Of a DNA stretch of 64,000 bases, positions 25,424 through 34,700 are shown piece by piece. Numbering within the stretch: position 1 is the stretch's first letter; every line of letters begins with the position of its first letter. The notes beneath the pieces were generated by a model. That model searched no databases and was not told the origin of the DNA. It worked only from the letters and a program-made list of their open reading frames with translations. This DNA comes from CAZKUN01 sp964555935 (GTDB lineage: Bacteria; Armatimonadota; Zipacnadia; Zipacnadales; VGFC01): assembly GCA_964555935.1 (NCBI GenBank), contig CAZKUN010000017.1:1-64000 (forward strand), in the 5' to 3' direction. Made by a program: the position numbers and the translations under genes.

Positions 25424-25666
25424 ATGGCCGTCTTCGATGACATCAAGACACTGATCGCGGAAGAGGTATCGGTCTCCGAGGACCGGATCAAGGAATCGTC
25501 GAATCTGACGGTTGACTTCGGAGCTGACTCGCTTACGATCGTCGAGATGGTGATGGAGATCGAAGAAAAATACGACATCGAGATCCCCGAGGGAGACCTC
25601 GAGACGCTGGTGACGGTTGGCGACGTGGTGGTATTCATCGAGAACGCGCTGGCCGAGAGCGAGTAG
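25424..25666 (+). CDS. acyl carrier protein (second copy)
   Basis: 80 aa, same length and helix layout as the first ACP, with S36 in GADSLTIVEMVMEIEEKY. Sequence is clearly diverged (different helix 1 and recognition helix, and VTVGDVVVFIE at the C-terminus), so it is not a recent duplication. Ribosome site ACGGAGGGAG. It may serve a specialised pathway, such as the dehydrogenase/Etf route or branched primers, or be a spare FAS carrier; this is inference. Confidence 0.92.
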   Translation: MAVFDDIKTLIAEEVSVSEDRIKESSNLTVDFGADSLTIVEMVMEIEEKYDIEIPEGDLETLVTVGDVVVFIENALAESE

Positions 25667-25780
25667 CGTTCCCGGCCGGATTTAGGACGACGGCAGGCGC
25701 CTCGCCGGCAACACATGGCGGGGCGCCGCTGTCAATCTCGGTCCTGGATTGGCGTCCGCCGCCAGTCGTGGAGCAGAGCT

Positions 25781-27019
25781 ATGAAACGTCGAGTCGTAGT
25801 CACGGGTATTGGTAGCGTGTCTCCGTTTGGCGCGGGGTTCGACCCGCTGTGGGCCGCCGTTCGCGAAGGCAGAAGCGCGGTCAAGCCGATTACCACATGG
25901 GACGTATCGGAGTACCCGACCCGGATAGCCGCGGAGATCGTTGACGTGGATCTCAGCGATTACATGGACCCGAAGGTCGCGAAGCGCAGCGACCCGTACA
26001 CGCAGTTTGCAGTGGCGGCGTCGGAGATAGCGTTGACCGACGCGAGCTTTGAAGTGAACGACGACAACGCCGCCCGCGTTGGGGTCATCATCGGTTCTGG
26101 CATCGGCGGCATGCGGACGTGGGAAGAGCAATTTGAGCGGCTCCTGGCGAAGGGGCCGGGGAGAATCTCGCCGTTCTTCGTGCCCATGATGATCGTGAAC
26201 ATGGGCTCTGGAATGGTTTCGATGGTCACGGGCGCGAAGGGGCCAAACCTCACGGTTGCCACGGCCTGCGCGACGAGCACGCACGCCATCGGCGACGCGA
26301 TGCAAATCATCCGACGCGGTGATGCCGACGCGATGATCGCGGGCGGATCTGAGTCGGCAATCACGAAGTGCGCGCTTGCGGGCTTCTGTCGCGCCGGCGC
26401 TCTGTCGCGGCGCAATGATGAGCCGGAGAAAGCGTGCAGGCCGTTCGATGTCGACCGGGACGGGTTCGTCATGGGCGAAGGCGCGACGGTCATGGTGCTT
26501 GAGGAGTTGGAGAACGCCAAGGCCCGCGGCGCGGATATCTACTGCGAGGTCGCCGGGTATGGCGCCAGTGGCGACGCGCACCACATGACCGATCCGGACC
26601 CGAGTGGCGATGGGCCAAAGCGCGCGATGCAGGCTGCGCTCTCGGATGCGGTACTTGCGGCGGCGGATGTTGACTACATCAACGCCCACGCTCCGGGGAC
26701 GCCGGCCGGTGACAAGATGGAGGCGACCGCCATTCGCTCGCTATTTGGCGACCTCGCCGATGAGACGCCGGTCAGCTCGACGAAATCGATCCACGGGCAC
26801 CAGCTTGGCGCGACAGGCGCGACCGAGTTCGCCATGTGCGCCATGGCAATTCGTGAGAGCTACATCCCGGCGTCGGTCAACAGCGACAACATCGACCCTG
26901 AGTGCCGCGTGAACGTGGTGCAGGGAGAGGCCATCGAGACGGATGTCGCCGTTACGATGTCGAACTCGTTCGGCTTCGGAGGCCACAACGGCGTGCTGGT
27001 CGGTCGACGCGTTGACTGA
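25781..27019 (+). CDS. fabF: beta-ketoacyl-ACP synthase II (FabF)
   Basis: 412 aa from ATG 25781 with GGAG 7 nt upstream. Elongating condensing enzyme: nucleophile C163 (ATACATSTHA), H303 and H340 at the same numbers as in E. coli. Oddities: the first histidine loop reads NAHAPGTPAGD where NAHGTSTPLND is usual, and an extra His (H338, IHGHQLGATG) stands where Met-Thr is usual. These changes may alter substrate range but the catalytic triad is intact. Ends 25 nt before rnc. Confidence 0.94.
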   Translation: MKRRVVVTGIGSVSPFGAGFDPLWAAVREGRSAVKPITTWDVSEYPTRIAAEIVDVDLSDYMDPKVAKRSDPYTQFAVAASEIALTDASFEVNDDNAARVGVIIGSGIGGMRTWEEQFERLLAKGPGRISPFFVPMMIVNMGSGMVSMVTGAKGPNLTVATACATSTHAIGDAMQIIRRGDADAMIAGGSESAITKCALAGFCRAGALSRRNDEPEKACRPFDVDRDGFVMGEGATVMVLEELENAKARGADIYCEVAGYGASGDAHHMTDPDPSGDGPKRAMQAALSDAVLAAADVDYINAHAPGTPAGDKMEATAIRSLFGDLADETPVSSTKSIHGHQLGATGATEFAMCAMAIRESYIPASVNSDNIDPECRVNVVQGEAIETDVAVTMSNSFGFGGHNGVLVGRRVD

Positions 27020-27044
27020 TCGGCGGCCACCGAACGGTGTATAC

Positions 27045-27767
27045 ATGGGCCAAGCACGCAGCGCTGAGGAATTGGCAGAGAAACTGGGCCTGGCTGGCAT
27101 CGATGTCGAATTGCTTCGCCAGGCCCTCAAGCACCCCTCGTACATTCGGGAAGCCGGACAACCCCCAAGCGAGTCGAATCAGCGGCTGGAGTTCCTTGGC
27201 GACACGGTTCTCGATGTCGTGCTGGCCGAACGGCTGTGGCAGGATGGCGCGGAGCTGCCCGAGGGTGAGCTTACGAAGCTCAAGAGCGCGTTGGTCCGCG
27301 AGCATACATTGGCGCGCGTCGGACGGCGCATCGACCTGGGCGCGTATCTGCTGCTGGGGCGTGGGGAGGCGGATAGTGGCGGGCGCGAGAAACCGTCGCT
27401 GATCGCGGATGCCGTCGAAGCGGTCATCGCGGCCGTCCACGTTTCGATGGGGCTGGATCGCGTGCGGGACCTGATCCTGACGCATTTTGAGCCGGAGATC
27501 CGCTCCGCGCTCGACGGAGGTCCAGCCGACGATCCCAAGACGCGGCTGCAGGAGTTGCTCCAGCAGAACCAACGAGAACTCCCGTCGTATCGCACGGCAC
27601 AGGCTGGTGGCTCGGCGCACGAGCCGTCATTCGAGTCCGAGTGCTGGTTCCTCGATCACCTGATTGGTGAGGGCACGGGTCGCAGCAAACGCGAAGCCGA
27701 GAAGCGCGCGGCGGCGGATGCCCTGGGGAAGCCGGACCTGCGCGATCTCGCATCCGGCGGCGAGTGA
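27045..27767 (+). CDS. rnc: ribonuclease III
   Basis: 240 aa from ATG 27045. Endoribonuclease domain with the signature NQRLEFLGDTVLDVVLAERL and the second acidic site EKPSLIADAVEAVIAAV; C-terminal double-stranded-RNA-binding domain starting near DPKTRLQELLQ and ending GRSKREAEKRAAADALG. Processes rRNA and other dsRNA. The fabF-rnc order is the common bacterial one. It is convergent with the next gene, 6 bp apart. Confidence 0.95.
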   Translation: MGQARSAEELAEKLGLAGIDVELLRQALKHPSYIREAGQPPSESNQRLEFLGDTVLDVVLAERLWQDGAELPEGELTKLKSALVREHTLARVGRRIDLGAYLLLGRGEADSGGREKPSLIADAVEAVIAAVHVSMGLDRVRDLILTHFEPEIRSALDGGPADDPKTRLQELLQQNQRELPSYRTAQAGGSAHEPSFESECWFLDHLIGEGTGRSKREAEKRAAADALGKPDLRDLASGGE

Positions 27768-27773
27768 CTCCCT

Positions 27774-29027
27774 CTATACGGGCTTCGCTGTCCCCTTGTC
27801 GGGATCGAACTGCATCGTCTTCCCGGTGAGGTATGAGCGTATTCCCATGTGCAATGCCGCCATGACGTGATAGCCGGTTTGCACGTCGCTTCGAGGCGTC
27901 TCGCGGGTGCGGACGCAGTTGAGGAAGTCCAGCCAGTGCTCGTCCAGCGAGCCGGCACGGGTCCGCGCGATCTCTTCTGGCTTGGCGGCATCGCCGGCGG
28001 ATTGCTGGGGCGTGATGATCGCGCCCGGCCCCTCGAATGTCATCGTCGCGTTCTTCCCTCGGATCACCATCGGTAGTCGAGAATCCGTCGACAACGCCGC
28101 GACTAGCATCAGCGACGGGCCCTCGGGGTACTCGATCATCACGGTGAAGATATCGGGCACCTCGCGTCCGTCTTCCCACGCGTACAGACCGCCCGATGCG
28201 GTCACGCGATGCGGGAACCCCAGCCCCATCGTCTTGACCATCGGCGTGAGGATGTGCGGGAAGAAGTCCGTCCCCGTGCCGCCGGAGTAATCCCAGAATG
28301 AGCGGAAGGCGAAGTAGCGTCCGGGGTCCCATTCTCGCGCGGGCGCGGATCCGAGCCACATGTCCCAGTCGAGGTTCTTCTTGGGATCCGCCTGGCCATC
28401 ATTCGAGAGCGGCGAGTACAGGCCGATGTCGCCGTTGCGCATGTCGCTTGCTTGGGCATGAACGAGCGCCCCCAGAGCGCCGCTGCTGATTCTCTCTGCC
28501 GCGAGTTCCCAGATGTCGTCGCTCGTGCCCTGCGTGCCGACCTGCAGGACGCGCTGGTTGTCCCTGACCGCATCGGCCACGCGGCGTGGCTGGTCGAGGT
28601 CGCCCCAGTACGTCATTGGTTTCTCGCAGTACACGTCCTTGCCCGCGTTGAGAGCGTCGATCGCAATCTGCGCGTGCCAATGATCGGGCGTCGCGACGCT
28701 GACGGCATCGATGCTGTCGTTTGCCAGCAGGTCCTTGTAGTAGCGATACGTCTTCGCGCCGGTGAGGTCCCCGGCGGCGTTGAGCCTGACTTGGTAGACG
28801 TCGCAGACGCCGGCGATCTCGACGGGTTCGCCCGCGTCTCTCAGCCGGAGCATCGTGTGGAGATGCGCGTTGCCCATGCCGCCGCAGCCGATCGTTCCCA
28901 CGCGGATGGGGCGTTTGGCGGTTTCCTGAGCCGATGCCACGCCCGCTGAGACGACAGCCGCCGCGCCGAGTGCGGTTGAGGCCGAGACCTTGATGAACTC
29001 GCGTCGATCAACGGAGTCGGATGACAT
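27774..29027 (-). CDS. exported Gfo/Idh/MocA-family oxidoreductase
   Basis: 417 aa. N-terminus DRREFIKVSASTALGAAAVV is Tat-like (RR motif then hydrophobic core, AxA near 33). Rossmann loop RVGTIGCGGMGNAHLHTM and the family EKP motif (YCEKPMTYWGD) are present; the C-terminal beta sheet includes NLDWDMWLG. Such exported family members in Planctomycetes and related phyla sit in sugar-oxidation clusters. Here the gene follows the PA14-DUF1080 gene on the same strand, a frequent pairing consistent with 3-keto-glycoside turnover. AAGGAG lies 8 nt upstream of the ATG. Confidence 0.88.
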   Translation of the reverse strand: MSSDSVDRREFIKVSASTALGAAAVVSAGVASAQETAKRPIRVGTIGCGGMGNAHLHTMLRLRDAGEPVEIAGVCDVYQVRLNAAGDLTGAKTYRYYKDLLANDSIDAVSVATPDHWHAQIAIDALNAGKDVYCEKPMTYWGDLDQPRRVADAVRDNQRVLQVGTQGTSDDIWELAAERISSGALGALVHAQASDMRNGDIGLYSPLSNDGQADPKKNLDWDMWLGSAPAREWDPGRYFAFRSFWDYSGGTGTDFFPHILTPMVKTMGLGFPHRVTASGGLYAWEDGREVPDIFTVMIEYPEGPSLMLVAALSTDSRLPMVIRGKNATMTFEGPGAIITPQQSAGDAAKPEEIARTRAGSLDEHWLDFLNCVRTRETPRSDVQTGYHVMAALHMGIRSYLTGKTMQFDPDKGTAKPV

Positions 29028-29061
29028 GCCGCGTGCTCCTTACTGTAATGCTGGATGAGGG

Positions 29062-30711
29062 CTACGGAATTGGCCGGACACGGATGTCGCGGACGCGGAT
29101 TGCGCCATGGTCGCCCTGAAGCATGATGCCGGCGGCCTTGCCTTCGTCGCGGTCCATCTCGCCGCCTGTGGGGCCGAGTAGCTCGAAGTCGTCGATGACC
29201 CTGACCCCGTTTTGCACGACCGTCACGCGCGCCGGAGATGCAAGCCCGCCCGAGAGCGATGGCCGCGCGCTGCGGAAGGTCACGGTCATTGTCTGCCACT
29301 CGCCAGCCGGCTTGCAGGCATTCACGGACGGCGCCGCTTGGCTGTAGATGCCGCCGCAGATGCTCGGATTGGGATCGAGACCGAAGCTGTCGTGGATCTG
29401 CACCTCATAGCGGCGCTGGAGGTAGATCCCCGAGTTGCTGCCCTCGGGCACGTTGAACTCGAACTGGACCTCGAAGTCCGTGAGTCGGACCTCGTGGTAG
29501 ATGTCGGTGCCGTGGCCCGCGTTGACCAGTTCGTCTCCCTCGACCGACCAGCTCTTGGCGCCGCCCGGGTGGCGCAGATGCCATCCCGTCACGTCCTTCC
29601 CATTGAAGAGCGAGATCCATCCATCTTCGTCGCCCGGCGGAACCGGGGCGTTGGCGCCTGAGACGATCGCGCCGATGAGAGCGGAGGTCGCCTGGTCTCG
29701 AGTGAGACGCGGGAGATCGCCGTAGCCGGCGAGGAAGATTAGTGGCTCGTCTCCCGGCGCCCAGACGCTCGGCGCTCCCGGCTCGGACGCGGAGTAGACA
29801 GCCGAATCGCCCAAGGCCCGCAAGCGGAAGGCAACGGGATCTGCGATTCCGGGGTCGCGCCGAAGGGCAACGAGGTCGTCGCCCCAGACATTGTAGGCGA
29901 GCGGCTCTGAGGCCAGCGACTCCAGCAGCAACCCGGCGTGAGACCGTTGAGGCGCGCGAAGCTGTCCGACGATCACGCCATCGCCGATCCGCGCCCAATG
30001 AAGGTCTATCACGGGCGGTCCGGCCTGGAAGACATCAGGCCCGCCCGAGCCCCAGTCGACGTCGATGGTTGGCAATCGGCTGAGCGCCGGCTCGCCCTCA
30101 AGGTCGGGGTTGAGGAAGTACTCGGCCTTCCAGCCTGGCTCTCCATCGGCGGAGGTGGAGGATTCGGGGAGGACCTGCTCATCGATGCCGGGGCCCTTCC
30201 ACCGGAAATGGGCCTGGGCGCCGCCGCCAATCTCGAGGTACTCGGCCCGCACGGGATGGTCGCCGGCGGTCAGAGCGATGCTGGCCTCGGTGGTGAGGTT
30301 TGACCGGGGCACCCAATCGTCCATGATCTGCTGATCGTCAATCCAGACGCGGCAACCGTCATCGGACTGGAAGTAGAACGTGTACTCGCCGTCGGCGGGC
30401 ACGGCGAGCGTTGTGGTGAACCTCGCCGTCCAGTTGTCCCCGTAGGGGCTGCTCAAACGCCATTGCTCGTGGTGGAACCCGCTGGTCGGGAGGGGGGATA
30501 GGAGGTCGGCGACGCCATCGGAAATGCGGGGCGCAGCTGCGTCTTTGTACCCGCCCCACATCGCGGTTGCGCGGAGGATGAACTGGGATTCAGCCCCGTC
30601 CGCCAGCCCGATCCCGTGGATGCCTGCGCCCTCCATGGAGCCGATCTCGGCGCCGACACTCGGCGCGGCCAGACTCAACGCGAGGGAGATCCCGACAGCG
30701 GTCTTGAGCAT
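29062..30711 (-). CDS. exported PA14 plus DUF1080 (3-keto-disaccharide hydrolase-type) protein
   Basis: 549 aa with signal peptide (MLKTAVGISLALSLAAPSVGA). Residues ~50-180 are PA14 (GEYTFYFQSDDGCRVWIDDQ, then HPVRAEYLEIGGGAQAHFRW). A middle region of unclear fold includes a probable second sugar-binding unit. Residues ~365-549 are DUF1080: DGWISLFNGKDVTGWHLR, NSGIYLQRRYEVQIHDS and the closing GAIRVRDIRVRPI. DUF1080 proteins include hydrolases acting on 3-keto-sugars. Ribosome site CGGAGGG. Upstream of the Gfo/Idh/MocA gene, probably one transcript. Confidence 0.85.
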   Translation of the reverse strand: MLKTAVGISLALSLAAPSVGAEIGSMEGAGIHGIGLADGAESQFILRATAMWGGYKDAAAPRISDGVADLLSPLPTSGFHHEQWRLSSPYGDNWTARFTTTLAVPADGEYTFYFQSDDGCRVWIDDQQIMDDWVPRSNLTTEASIALTAGDHPVRAEYLEIGGGAQAHFRWKGPGIDEQVLPESSTSADGEPGWKAEYFLNPDLEGEPALSRLPTIDVDWGSGGPDVFQAGPPVIDLHWARIGDGVIVGQLRAPQRSHAGLLLESLASEPLAYNVWGDDLVALRRDPGIADPVAFRLRALGDSAVYSASEPGAPSVWAPGDEPLIFLAGYGDLPRLTRDQATSALIGAIVSGANAPVPPGDEDGWISLFNGKDVTGWHLRHPGGAKSWSVEGDELVNAGHGTDIYHEVRLTDFEVQFEFNVPEGSNSGIYLQRRYEVQIHDSFGLDPNPSICGGIYSQAAPSVNACKPAGEWQTMTVTFRSARPSLSGGLASPARVTVVQNGVRVIDDFELLGPTGGEMDRDEGKAAGIMLQGDHGAIRVRDIRVRPIP

Positions 30712-30819
30712 GGTCCCTCCGGTAGGCTGACGTTGACGCCTACTAAGAGTTCGCTGGATGCTTGCGGGCTCCCTCCGGGCGAAGGGCGCAGACTGGGTGG
30801 CGCGGAAGAACCGCCCACG

Positions 30820-31689
30820 ATGACGCGATTGACTGCCGTGACCATCTTGCTAGTCGCCGGTCCACTCGCCGCTCAGGGCGCGGGGGCGCCAGCGGCCGTT
30901 CGGGGCTTGTTGACGCGGGCCGACGAGCCCGCGGCGCGACAGGCGCTCCTGGTGCTATGCCGAGCGTGGTCGGACACGGATGACCGGCGGATTGCGGTTG
31001 GCTACGAGCTATTGGCCGTGGCCACTGACCGCGCGGCGCCCGTGACGGCGAGGCGCGTGGCGCTGGATCTGCTGGGCAAGGCAATTGATGAGCGCGTGAC
31101 GCCGGAGATAGCCGACCTCCTGCACGATCCCATCGTCGCCCTCGACGCAGTGGACGCGCTCAAACACATCCCCCATACGGACCCGACGGCGGCGCTTGCC
31201 GTGGCGCTTGAGTGGGCGGAAGGCGATCTGCTGGTCGCCTTGCTGCAAGCCCTCGGCTCGCGGCGCGACCGGCGCGCCTCGTCGGACGTAGTCCGAGTGT
31301 TGGAAGAGACTGAGGGCGTGGACGTGAGGCGAGCGGCGCTGGCCGCGTTGGGCATGATCGAGGATGGGCGGACGCTCGATGTCGTGTTGGGAGCCGCCGG
31401 CGATAATCGTCTCCACGCTGGCGCAATGTCTGCCGCGTTGAAGATCGCGCGGGCGCTCGAACCGGCTGAGGCGAAGGCAGCTTACCAGGCCATACTGAAC
31501 CTGGCGCGGACGGATGACGCCATAGTCGGCGCGCTGACGGGGCTGACGCGGGTTGGTGACGTCGGCTCCTTGCGGCAGATCGAGTCGCTTGCTGGTCATC
31601 CATCACCAGTGGTGCGCGCAGCAGTCCAGCGGGCGGTGCGGAGGTTGAGCGAAGGAGAACCTGTGGCCGGAGCGCAACATCCCCAGTGA
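30820..31689 (+). CDS. exported HEAT-repeat-like protein
   Basis: 289 aa from ATG 30820. Signal peptide (AVTILLVAGPLAAQGAG) followed by paired-helix repeats (ARRVALDLLGKAI, VRRAALAALGMIEDGR, VVRAAVQRAVRRL) typical of HEAT/armadillo-type scaffolds. No enzymatic motif. It probably mediates protein contacts in the envelope. The downstream 1537-aa gene starts 84 nt later in the same direction. Confidence 0.65.
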   Translation: MTRLTAVTILLVAGPLAAQGAGAPAAVRGLLTRADEPAARQALLVLCRAWSDTDDRRIAVGYELLAVATDRAAPVTARRVALDLLGKAIDERVTPEIADLLHDPIVALDAVDALKHIPHTDPTAALAVALEWAEGDLLVALLQALGSRRDRRASSDVVRVLEETEGVDVRRAALAALGMIEDGRTLDVVLGAAGDNRLHAGAMSAALKIARALEPAEAKAAYQAILNLARTDDAIVGALTGLTRVGDVGSLRQIESLAGHPSPVVRAAVQRAVRRLSEGEPVAGAQHPQ

Positions 31690-31773
31690 GCGACTCCCAT
31701 ATCTGGGCGGAGCCTGTCAATTCCGCCCGGCGTGTCAAACGTCGAACGCGTCGTTTCTCCAGGAGGCCCCATC

Positions 31774-34700
31774 ATGGATCTCTGGCACTTCCCCACAGCG
31801 CTTGCGGTGCTGATTCTCACGGCGGGCTCGGTGGCGGCCCAAGTCTCAGAGAACATGTTCACCAACCCGTCGTTCGAGGAGGCGGTCGACGCGGACGGCG
31901 TGCCCGCCGGCTGGGCGCTCTACGCTGGGGTCAGCGAACTGAAGCGTCTTGAGAGCGTATCGCCTGGTGATGATGGCGAGCGGGCTCTGCTGCTCGACAA
32001 CGGCGACTCAGCCTCCGAACTCGGTATCAATCAGACCGTGGCGGCCGACCCGCTGCTCGTCTACGAGGCAAGCGTGATGGTGAAAGGCGTCGAGGGGCGC
32101 TCCTCGGGTGGCGCGTATATCCAACTGCGCTTCCTGCCGTCCAATGAGTTTCGGCAGCGGGGCTTGGTCGCGCCGTCGACGGAACTCTTCAAACGCGTGT
32201 CCGTCAAGGGCGTGGCCCCCGAAGACACCGAGCGCATCATGGTCTACCTCTACTCCCACAAGGCGCCCACACCCGCGGTGATTCTCGACTCCGCATCGCT
32301 CGTGTCGGGCGTGGAAGCGCCGCCTCCGCCTCCACCGGACCCGGTTCCTCCTCAGTACACGGAACTGAAAGAGCTATACCTGGATACCGACTTGGTGGCT
32401 GGCGGGGAGTCAAAGGTCAGCATCGTCGCGCCCGAGGGCGGCGCGTATAGTGCCGAGGCGAAGGCCATCCAGGCGGCTGTCGAAGCTATCACGGGCGTCG
32501 CGCCGGCGATTGTGGGGGACACGGCCGACGAGGCATCCGTGCCGATCACCGGGCACCTGATCCTCCTCGGCAATCGGTCCACGAACAAGTCCCTTGAGGA
32601 GATCTACAACCGCTACTACACGTTGCTCGACCTCCGATATCCCGGCCCGAATGGGTATGTCGTCCGCACCTGCCACAACCCGTTTGGCGGCGGGCACAAT
32701 ACCATCTACGCGGGCGGGAGTGACGACGCGGGCGTTGCCAAGGCGACCGCGAAGCTGGTCGAGTTGCTCAACGACGCCGGCGGCACTCAAGGCGAGTTGA
32801 CGGTCGGACGGATGATGGAGATCCAGCTCGGCGACGGCATCGAGGTGCCGACTGATCTGCGCGGTTTCGAGACGTGGGAAGCCTCCCTCGGGTATGGCTC
32901 GGTCGGCTACTTCGGCTGGAACAGCATCAGCAAGCGCATGGCGATGTACTACATGACGGGCGACGAATTCCATGCTCGTGAGGCCTACCGGCTCGCCTTC
33001 CCCGACGAGCAGGCCTTGGCTGAGATCTCCGATATCGACGGCGAGCGCATCGAGGACAAAGACGATCCGCTGAAGGGTCCATACCATTACAACGCGCACA
33101 TGGTGACGCTGTTCTGGGATCTCGTTGAGGAGAGTCCCGCCTTCACCGACGCCGAGAGGCTGGAGATCACCAACGGGCTCAGCCGTCAGATCAACCACCG
33201 CAAGGGCGAGGGCATTTACGGCCGCGTCGATCCGCCGAGCGCCGTCGGCTCGCGTCACGGGCAGTGGTCGGCGATCTCGCTGTACGTGCTCGGGCGCTAC
33301 TTCGCCAAGGACTACGACGACCCAATCTGGCCGCACTGCGAGAGCGCGGGGCAGCTTCACTTCCATCCGCTGCATGAATACGCCTATATCAACGGCGAGT
33401 CTGACAATCTCTTCTGGTACAGCACCGGCATCGCGCCGCTCTTCACCTATCTCGCGCTTACGGGCGACCGCGTGCCCTTGGAGAACGGCGTTGTGGGGCA
33501 GCTGCTGCTTGCGCAGGAAGCTCTGGCCTCCGGTCGGTCCGGCGACCAGATGATCCGCTCGGCGTCCATGGGCTACCTCCACAAGTCGGCCTACTTCACG
33601 CAGGACGGGCGATGGGTCGAGTATCGCGATCGGACGGGCGTCGATCTCACCCTCTTCCGGCTTGGGCAGAGCTTCTGGCCTGAGGAGCACCTCGCGCCGA
33701 AGCCGCCGGACGATCTCATTGGCAAGTGGAACATCAACCCGCTGCCAGTGCCGATGTGGGGCGCGCGGGGCAGTGGTTTCCCGATCGAGGAGAGCTTCCA
33801 GTGGGGGAGCTATCGCAGCGCGAGCGACGCCGGCGGCGATTTCGTGTTGATCGACGGTTTCAACGGCGCCAGCCGCAATCCGTACCACACGTTTGCGATC
33901 CTGGATCTACGGATTGATGGCTCGCCGATTCTCGCGGGTTACCGCAACCAGGTGCTGACGAGAGCCGATGGCATGGTTGAGCAGGACATCGCGATGGACG
34001 GGGCGCTACGGGCGCGGGATGTGATCGGCGAGACCGCCTATTGCATCGGCGAAGTGCCCGACGCCGCGTACTGCGGTTGGCGGAGGACCCTCGCCCAGCG
34101 CACGGGCAGCTATGCGCTGATCGTCGATGACCTGACCTTCCGCACCGACGCGGCGAACATGGAAGTGCAGACGCTCTGGGAAGCCCCGGGCGCCCAGTGG
34201 CACGAGGGCGAGCAGGCGCTGAAGGTGCCGGGCGGCGGCGAGTCGTTGCCACCCGGCTGGCTGCGGATTCGGGCGCTCGATTCCGAGTACACGAGCGATC
34301 CCGGCACTCCCGCTGACATCGTTAAGCTCCCCAGCATCGGGATTGTGTTGCTGCGGGCCAAAGAGCCAGGCAACTGGCTGGAGATGACGGTGGACCTCGC
34401 GGATGACGTCGCTGGCGAGATGTTCGTCGAGGTCGTGAACTACGTCGACCGCGGCGTGGTCAGCATTGCCGTGGACGGCGAGATCGTCGTCGATGAGTTC
34501 GATCACTACGCCGAGTCGGCCGCGCGCCAGCGTGTCTCCCTCGGTGAGCGGACACTGACCGCGGGCAAGCACAAGCTCCGGCTGCAAGTCGTGCGCAGGC
34601 GCGGGGGCACTGACAATTGCTATATCGGCCTGGCGGGCGTCGCAATCCAAGGGGACGGCGCTCTCCCGCCCGAGGCCATCGCCGGGTACGAAATCCGCCC

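Noticed and set aside
32410..33888. 492-aa minus-strand open frame
   Set aside because: Antisense to the 1537-aa exported protein, with low-complexity Arg/Val/Asp composition and no family resemblance.
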